The notes beneath the pieces are model-generated. The model was given only the letters and a program-made list of their open reading frames with translations, was not told where the DNA came from and searched no databases. From contig CAWIWT010000007.1 of NCBI GenBank assembly GCA_963839725.1, positions 434,001 to 498,000 of the forward strand: a DNA stretch of 64,000 nt, given 5' to 3'. The DNA is from Kumtagia sp963839725 (lineage in GTDB: Bacteria; Pseudomonadota; Alphaproteobacteria; Rhizobiales; Rhizobiaceae). The position numbers were made by a program, and so were the translations under genes. Positions 1 to 7,030 of this stretch are shown piece by piece (position 1 is the first letter of the stretch; each line of letters begins with the position of its first letter).

Positions 1-2
1 CG

Positions 3-767
3 GCCGTAAACGTCACGCAGGGGCACTTGATCCCGTGGGTTGACTTCGAGCCGAATTGGCGCGGCTGGCGCTCGCTCGGGCTGTCGCCCGACACGATCGG
101 CACCACCTCGACCGTGCGCGACGAGCTTCTGAAACGCTTCACCAATTCAGTAATCACCTCGCTCGGCGCTTCGACGCTGGCCATTATAATCGGCAGCCTC
201 GCCGCCTATGGGCTGACGCGCTTCCGCTACAAGTTCGGGTGGATGAAGAATGAGGACATCTCCTTCTTCTTTCTATCGCAACTGATCCTGCCGCCGGTCG
301 TTCTCGCGCTGCCCTTTCTGGTTCTCTACAAGGAACTCAACCTGCTGGACACGCGCATCGGGCTGATCCTGCTCTATACGTTGATGGTGCTGCCGATCGT
401 CATCTGGATCATGCGAGATCAGTTCAACTCGATCCCGATCGAACTGGAGGAGGCAGCCCTCGTCGATGGATTGTCGATCTGGGGCGCTTTTTTCCAGATC
501 GTGCTGCCCATCGCGCTTCCGGGCATGGTCGCGGCCTTCATCCTGTCTGTTGTGCTGTGCTGGAACGAGTATTTCTTCGCGGCGCTGCTGACCTCGACCA
601 ACGCCAACACCATCCCCGTGATGGTAGCCAGCCAGACCGGCTCGCAAGGCATCAACTGGTGGTCGATGGCCGCGCTCTCCACCGCCGCGATCGCGCCGTT
701 GGCGATCATCGGCGTTTTCCTCGAGCGCTATCTGATCAAGGGGATGACGGCCGGCGCGGTGAAGTAG
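3..767 (+). CDS. Carbohydrate ABC transporter permease, MalG-type (5' end cut by window)
   Basis: Inner-membrane subunit of a binding-protein-dependent sugar or polyol importer. The reading frame is open to the left edge from base 3, so the N-terminus lies outside the window; about 254 residues are visible. Several hydrophobic segments surround the cytoplasmic EAA loop (EEAALVDGLSIWGAFFQI followed by LPIALPG) that docks the ATPase. The region starting near NSVITSLGAS matches the first conserved block of MalG-like permeases. Its partner genes must lie upstream of the window. The next genes are on the opposite strand and may handle the imported sugar, but that link is inferred. The family call is secure; the substrate is unknown. 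Confidence 0.9.
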   Translation, partial: AVNVTQGHLIPWVDFEPNWRGWRSLGLSPDTIGTTSTVRDELLKRFTNSVITSLGASTLAIIIGSLAAYGLTRFRYKFGWMKNEDISFFFLSQLILPPVVLALPFLVLYKELNLLDTRIGLILLYTLMVLPIVIWIMRDQFNSIPIELEEAALVDGLSIWGAFFQIVLPIALPGMVAAFILSVVLCWNEYFFAALLTSTNANTIPVMVASQTGSQGINWWSMAALSTAAIAPLAIIGVFLERYLIKGMTAGAVK

Positions 768-769
768 CG

Positions 770-1087
770 TCAGGCAGCTTTGTCGTTGCCGCCAGTGCCT
801 GGACGAACGGCACGGGTCAGCCCTTTTAGGATATCTGCCGCCCGTTCCCTGACCTGCGTCGCATCATAAGCCGCTTGCAGCCGCAGCCAGGTTTCAGCTG
901 TTCCGCCGACCACCGTTTCGAGCCGCAAAGCGAGCTCAGCCGATATCGCACTTTCTCCAGCAACGACACGGTGCAATTGCGCACGACTGATGCCTAGCGC
1001 AGCGGCTGCTTGGGCTACGGAGAGATTGAGAGCTTCAAGATCTTCACGCAAACCTTTGCCCGGGTGCGGCGGATTTCTCATCGGCAT
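770..1087 (-). CDS. higA: HigA-family antitoxin
   Basis: A 105-residue XRE-type helix-turn-helix protein. In type II HigBA modules it neutralises the HigB mRNA endonuclease and represses its own promoter. The N-terminus (NPPHPGKGLREDLEALNLSV) and the HTH core (AAALGISRAQLHRVVAGESA) are typical of the short HigA antitoxins encoded downstream of their toxin. It lies nine bases after the toxin gene at 1097-1378, the usual toxin-first order. The toxin gene is frameshifted, so this antitoxin appears to be an orphan that still encodes a full-length protein. It ends three bases from the convergent ABC permease gene. Confidence 0.88.
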   Translation of the reverse strand: MPMRNPPHPGKGLREDLEALNLSVAQAAAALGISRAQLHRVVAGESAISAELALRLETVVGGTAETWLRLQAAYDATQVRERAADILKGLTRAVRPGTGGNDKAA

Positions 1088-1096
1088 GGTTGTTCC

Positions 1097-1378
1097 TCAA
1101 TGGTAGTCGACCAAGTCGACGTCGCAAACGTTTCCATCTTCAAAGCGAAAAACGATCCGCCAGTTCGCGCGTACCGTGATCGCCCATTGACCATCACGGT
1201 TTCCCTTTAGCGGATGCAGCGCCGGAAGGATGGCCGATCAACATCCGAAGGCTCATTTGCAGCATCGAGCGCAGCTAGAACCATCGCGATTTTCTCCACC
1301 ATATCAGCGGACAGCTTGCTTCGGTCGTCATCTTCATAAAAGGCGTTTCAACCCCCGGTGACGAAACGACACAATCAT
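1097..1378 (-). pseudogene. higB: higB toxin gene, broken by two frameshifts
   Basis: No single frame encodes the toxin, but the three frames read in order reproduce a HigB (RelE-fold) endonuclease. It starts MIVSFRHRGLK at 1378, continues FYEDDDRSKLSADMVEKI and ends with LHPLKGNRDGQWAITVR, NWRIVFRFEDG and DVDLVDYH just before higA. One shift lies after GLKRL (about 1340) and one at the SFR/LHPL junction (about 1210). Total length fits the roughly 93-residue family. Read strictly, the toxin would not be made. Each shift could also be a one-base assembly error. Confidence 0.82.
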
Positions 1379-1418
1379 AACGAACTTGTATCATGTCGCG
1401 TGACATAAGATCTTGTTT

Positions 1419-2165
1419 TTAGCTTGGCCCTAGCAACGCTCGCAGCCGCTGCAAAATCAGATCCCGGCCCTTGCGGCCCAACTCCGCCGACGCGTCCTTT
1501 GCGGTCGCCGTATACCAGCCCTTGTTGTCGCCGAACTTCTCCATGGCTACCGCCTCGGGACACAGCGCCATCATCAGCGAGGTCTCACCCTGCCCAGCGT
1601 GATCGAACGGATACTCGGCCAGAATCTCGGACGTCATCAGCGGGTGCACCTGCACCCAGTTGAATGGATTAGCGCCGGCGGCATGGTCGGCATAGTAATT
1701 GGCGGAAGCCTCGTTACCCCACCAGCCTTCGCCATGCTCGCGTTCGAGGAAACGGAAGATCGCCTGGCGGCCCGCCGACTTGAAGGCAAGATCGGTCGGC
1801 ATGCCGGCAACGAAATTCTCGGTCTGGTGGTGAATGATGGCGTGAATGTTGCGAAAACCGATCCTGAGCAGCGAGTAGAAAAGGTCCTCGGCGAATGGCG
1901 CGAGTTGCCGCCCTTCGACCTGCACGGAACCGTTGCCTTCCGGCGGTTCCACAGCATAGCTCGCGGCGCCGTAATAAAACGGCGGCAGGATGATGACCGG
2001 CATCTCGGGCTCGATCAGTTCAAGCATCTTGATGACGGCCAGCGTGTCCATGCCGACCGCCATGTGCTCGCCGTGATATTCGAGGACGCCGAGAGGCAGC
2101 ACAACCGGCCAATTCCCGGCAATCGCCGTGCGGATCTGGTGCGGCAGCATCAATTCGTAGCGCAT
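1419..2165 (-). CDS. Creatininase family protein (metal-dependent amidohydrolase fold)
   Basis: A 248-residue protein of the creatininase/MftE superfamily, zinc or manganese enzymes that hydrolyse cyclic or linear amides. Seen: the N-terminal metal block LPLGVLEYHGEHMAVGMDT (Glu, His, Asp ligands), a central IHHQTENF block and the family signature FDHAGQGETSLMM. It starts four bases after the stop of the SIS-domain remnant and closes a minus-strand cluster with a sugar kinase and isomerase. Rhizobial paralogues sit in similar sugar clusters, so creatinine itself is an unlikely substrate. The true reaction cannot be read from the sequence. Confidence 0.82.
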   Translation of the reverse strand: MRYELMLPHQIRTAIAGNWPVVLPLGVLEYHGEHMAVGMDTLAVIKMLELIEPEMPVIILPPFYYGAASYAVEPPEGNGSVQVEGRQLAPFAEDLFYSLLRIGFRNIHAIIHHQTENFVAGMPTDLAFKSAGRQAIFRFLEREHGEGWWGNEASANYYADHAAGANPFNWVQVHPLMTSEILAEYPFDHAGQGETSLMMALCPEAVAMEKFGDNKGWYTATAKDASAELGRKGRDLILQRLRALLGPS

Positions 2166-2168
2166 CGG

Positions 2169-2729
2169 CTACTCCATATTGGTGTGACGCGCGCCCATTG
2201 CTTCCGGTGAAGCGTCGAGAAGTTTCTTCAGCCTCAAAACCATCACCTCGAACAGAATAAACAGCGCGCCCTCGAAAACGGAGCCCATCGGCAGCACCGA
2301 CGTCTTCGCCGTCCCTTGATCGCTGGCCATGGTCTGCGCCGGGATCAGCAGCTTGTGGTCTGCAAGCTTGCCGCGCTGCCATCGGGTTCGGCGGTCAGCA
2401 GCAGGTTCGAAGCGCCCGCCTTGTTCGCCACCTGCATCAAGGTGAGAACCGTCGTCTCGCCCGGACCAGAACTCGTGAGGAACACATCTTTCGCCCCAAG
2501 CGGCGGCATCGTCATATCACCAACCACCGAGACCGGCAGGCGGAGATGGAAGAGCCGCATGGCGAAATCCCTTGAGCTGCAAGGCTTCGCGGCCGCAGCC
2601 ATAGACGCCGGTAAGATTAGCCTTGGCGAGCCTGTCATAGGCGGCATCCACCGCCTTCTCGTCCATCTTGCCCAATACGACGCCCAATTCATCGAGCGCG
2701 ATCTGGAATTCGCTCTTCCCCGCGCTCAC
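2169..2729 (-). pseudogene. SIS-domain sugar-phosphate isomerase (6-phospho-3-hexuloisomerase-like), two frameshifts
   Basis: Three frames read in succession give a complete SIS isomerase of about 185 residues. The N-terminus is FQIALDELGVVLGKMDE with VYGCGREALQLKGF. The middle is DFAMRLFHLRLPVSVVGDMT and FLTSSGPGETTVLTLMQVA. The end is LLIPAQTMASDQGTAKTSV, PMGSVFEGALFILFEVMV and ARHTNME. Frame changes fall at about 2575 and 2375. The GREAL and SGPGET loops and the LPMGS motif are those of the HxlB/YckF branch, which interconverts ketose and aldose phosphates. It overlaps the kinase gene by four bases, suggesting one operon. As read, no functional product is expected. Confidence 0.8.
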
Positions 2730-4217
2730 GACAGCTCCGTCATCAGGGTCTTCGTTTGGCCGTACAGATCCTTGAAAACCCTATAGGTCCGCTCATAAAC
2801 AACGCGATGCTTGCGGTTGGGCGCAATCCGCCGTTCCTCTGGATTCCACGACAAGATGTCCCCGCGCTTTACCGCGCCGATCGCCAACGCCGCGAGGAAT
2901 GCATCGCCGTAACAGGCACCAATGGTCCTTTCGCAAACGCTCTGCGGCAAACCTGAGACATCCGACGTCGCCTGCGACCAGACTTTGTTCTTGGTGCCGC
3001 CACCGACCGCCAGGAGCTTCCTCGGCACCTCGCCGATATCGCGGTAGGTCTCGATAATGTGGTTGGTGCCGCAGGCGATGCCTTCCAGCAGCGCCCGGTA
3101 AAGGTGACCGCGCTTATGGATCAGGTTGAGGCCGAAGATGACGCCCTTGGCATGCGGATCATGGATCGGCGTGCGCTCGCCGGAAAAATACGGCAGCATG
3201 ACCAAGCCTTCCGCTCCCGGCGGCGTCGCCTCCGCCTCACGCGCCAGAATACCAAAGGCCTTATCCTGATCGATGTCGCGCGCCGCGACATCGCGGAACC
3301 AGTGGGTAAGCGTGCCGCTGGTAGCCAGGCCAGCCATCGAAGCATGTTCACCCGGATAGAGCCAGGGGGCATACCAAAGACGAGGGTCCTCGATGCGGGC
3401 CTTCGACAGCATGATGGTGAAGATGGTCGAGCCATACATCACCATCATGTCGCCGGCCCTGGCGACGCCGACGCTGATCGCTTCCGCTGCCGCATCGATG
3501 GTGCCGGCGATCACCGGCGTTCCGGGCGAAAGGCCGGTGGCCTTCGCCGCCGCCCTGGTGACATGCCCGGCGATCTCGGTGGACCACATCAATCTGGGCA
3601 GCCGGTCGAGGCCGATAATGTCCTTGCGAGAGTTCGTCGCTCCAACCCTTGCCTATGACGTAGAGCGGCGAAAAATTGGCGGCGGAATAGTGGTCGATCA
3701 CGCACTCGCCAGTCAGTTTCTGGACGAGATAGGTGGTGGACGTAACGATCTTCGCAGCTTTCTCGAAAATCTCGGGGCGGTTCTTCTTCAGCCATAGGAT
3801 TTTCGGACCGACGGATTGCGACGTCAGCGCATTGCCGCACGCGGCGAGGATGAGATCCTTGCCGATCGCCGCGTTGAGCTCCTCGATCTCCTTTGCCGCC
3901 CGCGCATCGACCCCGTATAGCGCGGCATTGCAAAGCGCTTCGCCCCTGGGGTCCACCGGCAGCATGCAAGGCCCGATGGCGCTGGTGCCGACGCAGCGGA
4001 TTTCTGCTGCCGGAATCTTCGAACTCTCCAGCATCGCCTTGCAGATATGGACGAAATCGCCCCACCAGTCCTGCTTTGGCCGGTGCTCCGCCCAGCCCGG
4101 CTGCGGCACCAGCATCTTGTGTGGCCGCGAGGCCGTCGCCACGATCTTGCCCGAGCCGTCGACAATCACACCCTTGGATTCAAACGTGCCGATATCGATG
4201 CCGAGTGTGTAGCTCAT
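2726..4217 (-). pseudogene. FGGY-family carbohydrate kinase (xylulokinase-like), single frameshift
   Basis: Two overlapping frames together encode a roughly 497-residue FGGY kinase, the normal family length. The N-terminal half begins MSYTLGIDIGTFESKGVIVD (phosphate-1 motif), carries HRPKQDWWGDFVHICK and runs to GKGWSDELSQ. The C-terminal half resumes with DIIGLDRLPRLMWSTEIA, then GTIDAAAEAISVGV, the ATP-binding LLAVGGGTKNKVWSQ and GACYGDAFLAALAIG. One extra base near 3603 causes the shift. The enzyme would phosphorylate a sugar or polyol, probably one imported by the adjacent ABC system (inference). Start and stop overlap its neighbours by four bases each. Confidence 0.85.
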
Positions 4218-5347
4218 GCGATGTAGTCGTCCCGGTCGAGGCTGAAATTGCGGTCGATCGTCGTGATGCCGGCGATGAGCAACCGCGTCAGTTGCTCAAT
4301 GTCGCCAAGGTCGCAGACCTCCAGCGAGGAGTGCGAGTAGCGCATCGGGAAGCCCATATCGATCGAGGCGACGCCTCCGTCGACAAACTGCACATATGAC
4401 GAATCCGTCAGCGCGCCGGTATGAGCGCTGCGCTGCAATGGAATGCCAGTCTGCTGCGAGGCCGTCTCGAACAACGCCACCAGAGCCGGATGCGGGATCG
4501 TGCCGTTCAGCGTGCCTCGCCCGTGGAAGGAATAGAGGCTCATCGCCGGCCCACCGCCAAGCTTTACATCGCCGCGATACGCCATGTCGGGCGTGTCGGT
4601 GGCGAGCAGCAGGTCGAGTTGAATGGCGATGTCCGGCTTCAGCACCTGCGCGGCAGTCAGCGCGCCGCGCAGATTGAATTCCTCCTGTACGGAAAACACC
4701 AGATGCACGGTCGGGCGCTGCTCGCTCTTGGCGAACGATCGCGCCACCTCGATGATCACCGCGCAGCCGGCGCGGTCATCGACCGAGGTTCCGGCGATGC
4801 GCGTTTCGGAAAGCTCGAGCACCTGCGGGCGATAAACGATGGGCGTACCGATGCGTACGCCTGCCGCTTCCGCCTCGGCGCGGCACGAAAAGCCGGCATC
4901 GATGCAAAGATCCTGATATGGAACGACCCTGTATTTTTCCTCGGGCGTGGTCGCGTGATGGCTCTTGTTGGCGATCACGCCGACGCGGTCCCTACCTTCG
5001 CCGATGCAGATCAGCACAGCTTGCGACGGAAGAGCGCGCTCCGGCACGCCTCCCAGGCGCTCGATACGGATAAAGCCGTCCGGCTCGATTTTGCGCACGG
5101 CGAAACCGAGCTGATCCATATGGGTGAACAGCATGACGCTTGGCGCGCCGGCCCCGCCGTCCATCGTGGCGATGAGGTTACCAAGCCGATCGGTGCGCGT
5201 GTCGATGCCGAACCGGCTCAGTTCGCGCGCAATGTGCAGCCGAACGCGCCCCTCATAGCCGCTGAGGCCCGGAATGAGCATGAGATTGTGCAGGTGGGTT
5301 TTCAGGCGCTCGCGCAGGGTGGGCGTTTCACTAGGCATGACGGCCAC
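4214..5347 (-). CDS. M42 family metallopeptidase (glutamyl aminopeptidase/endoglucanase-type)
   Basis: A 377-residue cytoplasmic dinuclear-metal peptidase of the M42 family. Metal and catalytic blocks are visible in order: FTHMDQLGF (first His/Asp), GTSVDDRAGC (bridging Asp), SVQEEFNLRGA (general-base and ligand Glu), LLLATDTPD (Asp) and the C-terminal MRYSHSSLE (His). The start is at 5347 (GTG) or three codons later (ATG at 5338); neither has a strong Shine-Dalgarno sequence. Its stop overlaps the kinase start by four bases. M42 proteins are also annotated as cellulase M, but peptidase activity is the well-supported family role. Its place in a sugar operon is unexplained. Confidence 0.87.
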   Translation of the reverse strand: MAVMPSETPTLRERLKTHLHNLMLIPGLSGYEGRVRLHIARELSRFGIDTRTDRLGNLIATMDGGAGAPSVMLFTHMDQLGFAVRKIEPDGFIRIERLGGVPERALPSQAVLICIGEGRDRVGVIANKSHHATTPEEKYRVVPYQDLCIDAGFSCRAEAEAAGVRIGTPIVYRPQVLELSETRIAGTSVDDRAGCAVIIEVARSFAKSEQRPTVHLVFSVQEEFNLRGALTAAQVLKPDIAIQLDLLLATDTPDMAYRGDVKLGGGPAMSLYSFHGRGTLNGTIPHPALVALFETASQQTGIPLQRSAHTGALTDSSYVQFVDGGVASIDMGFPMRYSHSSLEVCDLGDIEQLTRLLIAGITTIDRNFSLDRDDYIA

Positions 5348-5437
5348 GCTGGGTGGGAGAAATGTCCTTGATGGCGGGAAGACCAGCTTGGCAGCGACGA
5401 ATTACTCCCGAGCGACCGATAAGCATCAAAACAGCCA

Positions 5438-6250
5438 TCACCCGTCCCTCGCCCCGCGCGCGAGGCGCATGAACTCGGCGGCGCGGTCCGGATCGACCGC
5501 GTTCCAGGTGTTGCCGTCGACCTTCAGCGACGAACCGACAATGACACCATCGGCGATCTTCAGGACATCGGCGACGGTCGCGTGCTTGACACCCGTGTTG
5601 GCAAGTACCGGCGTACCCTGCAGCGCCTTCTTGACGGCCTCGAGGTCGCTCATCGACGCGGCTTCGCCGGTGATCTGGCCCGAAACCAGAATGGCGTCGG
5701 GGATACTCGAAAACACCGCCGAGCGCGCCCGGTCGGCCAGCGGCCGTTGGTCCAGCGAATAGGCGAATTCGGCCGAAACATTGTAGAGCAGCGCCAGGTC
5801 GGAGCGATGCAGCCGGTCGCGGTAGCGCATCGCCTTGCCGGCGTCCGGCGTCCACGGCCCCATGTCGGAGGCATAGGTGCCGGTGAAAATCTCCCGCACA
5901 AATCCAGCACCCGTGGCGGAGGCCAGGGCCACCGAAGCCATCGGATCCCACAGGACGTTGATGCCGAACGGTATCGTGATCTTGTCGCGGACACGGCCAA
6001 TCACATAGGCCATGGTCGCGGTGGAAGCCGTGTCGACCTGGAATTCATATGGCCGGTCGTTCTCATTGCCGAACATGATGGCATCGAAGCCAGCCTTCTG
6101 CAGCGCGTCCAGATCCTTGGTCACGCCATCCAGCAGTGCGCCAAGCCCGCCCTTTGCATCATAGAGCGGCGAACCTGGCAGCGCGCCGAAATGCACCATG
6201 GCGATCACCGGCTTTCCGGCGCCGAAAACCTTCTGGAATTTTTGAGTCAC
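5438..6250 (-). CDS. BtpA/SgcQ family TIM-barrel protein
   Basis: Member of the BtpA/SgcQ family, small TIM-barrel proteins named after a photosystem I biogenesis factor and a protein of a putative E. coli sugar system; their reaction is unproven. Seen: VIAMVHFGALPGSPLYDAK, GFDAIMFGNENDRPYEF, IPFGINVLWDPMAS, ANTGVKHATVADVL and DGVIVGSSLKVDG, the last resembling a phosphate-binding barrel loop. I prefer the GTG start at 6250 (VTQKFQKVFGAG), which has a GGGGGA sequence five bases upstream. An ATG at 6280 would add ten residues but lacks such a site. It leads the minus-strand cluster. Confidence 0.82.
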   Translation of the reverse strand: MTQKFQKVFGAGKPVIAMVHFGALPGSPLYDAKGGLGALLDGVTKDLDALQKAGFDAIMFGNENDRPYEFQVDTASTATMAYVIGRVRDKITIPFGINVLWDPMASVALASATGAGFVREIFTGTYASDMGPWTPDAGKAMRYRDRLHRSDLALLYNVSAEFAYSLDQRPLADRARSAVFSSIPDAILVSGQITGEAASMSDLEAVKKALQGTPVLANTGVKHATVADVLKIADGVIVGSSLKVDGNTWNAVDPDRAAEFMRLARGARDG

Positions 6251-6525
6251 GGTTCCCCCAGCGACAATCTTCGCCTGCATGCTAGCAACGGGGAAAATCT
6301 CTGTCCAACCTCTTGGCCGCTATCGGCGACAACTGCCGCTTTGGCCGACGTGGTGCTTCGGCGGGAAACGCGCTCGATTCCTTGCCGAGCACCGGGCCGA
6401 GCACCGGTCATACAGCCATAGAGAAACCTCAAAAAACATATTGCAAAAGCAACCTATGAGGCTACGCTTTCCATCGGCTTGACGCTCCGCAGCGTCCGAC
6501 CAGTCCAAGGCCCATGAGGGACGTC

Positions 6526-6720
6526 ATGACCCAGGACAGCCAGACCCTTTCGGAGCCGGGACCTTCGCACACGAAGACGAGGCGCAGGGAGTTGCTGGCG
6601 TTTCTCGTTCTCGCATTCGGCATTTGGCCCGTCGTCGCCGTCGGCGTGGTTGGCGGCTACGGCTTCCTTGTCTGGATGTACCAGATCGTGTTCGGTCCGC
6701 CAGGCCCGCCGGGAGGGTGA
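6526..6720 (+). CDS. napE: Periplasmic nitrate reductase accessory protein NapE
   Basis: A 64-residue single-span membrane protein, first gene of the nap operon. After a polar N-terminus (MTQDSQTLSEPG), the segment ELLAFLVLAFGIWPVVAVGV and the following WMYQIVFGPPGPP are characteristic of NapE. The function is not established; it accompanies NapABC in many proteobacteria. ATG 6526 is preferred over ATG 6514 because GAGGG lies at suitable distance before it. napD follows after four bases. An interrupted TTGC/GCAA motif at 6441-6452 does not have FNR or NnrR spacing, so no regulator can be named. Confidence 0.85.
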   Translation: MTQDSQTLSEPGPSHTKTRRRELLAFLVLAFGIWPVVAVGVVGGYGFLVWMYQIVFGPPGPPGG

Positions 6721-6724
6721 GCCG

Positions 6725-7030
6725 ATGCGCGATAGTCCCAAGATAAATCGCAGATCTCTTCTTGGAGGCGGCATTCCGGCGCGGCATCACATATCGAGCG
6801 CGGTCGTCGTCGCGCTCCCCGCGCGCCGGGAAGAGGTCGGCAGGCGTCTCGCCGCCATGCAGGGAGTGGAAGTTCACGCCGGCGACGGCAGCCGGATTGT
6901 CGTCACGATCGAAGGGCCGAGCAGTGGCATGCTCGGCGAGACGCTGACCAACATCTCCATGATGGACGGCGTGATCTCGGCGAACATGGTCTTCGAGCAC
7001 ATCGAGCAGTGGGAGGAGGGAAGGTCATGA
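6725..7030 (+). CDS. napD: NapD chaperone for NapA maturation
   Basis: A 101-residue cytoplasmic protein of the NapD family, which binds the Tat signal of NapA and holds back export until the molybdenum cofactor is loaded. Seen: ARHHISSAVVVALPARREEV, matching the HISS(A)VV start of the NapD ferredoxin-like fold, then GSRIVVTIEGPSSG and ISMMDGVISANMVFEH. It also carries INRRSLLGGG near the N-terminus, resembling a twin-arginine stretch. A GGAGG lies just before ATG 6725. The stop overlaps the napA start (ATGA), suggesting translational coupling. Confidence 0.9.
   Translation: MRDSPKINRRSLLGGGIPARHHISSAVVVALPARREEVGRRLAAMQGVEVHAGDGSRIVVTIEGPSSGMLGETLTNISMMDGVISANMVFEHIEQWEEGRS

Noticed and set aside
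6441..6452. TTGC-AAAA-GCAA upstream of napE as an FNR or NnrR site
   Set aside because: Those regulators need five-base half-sites with four bases between (14 bases in all); this motif is two bases too short and may be chance.
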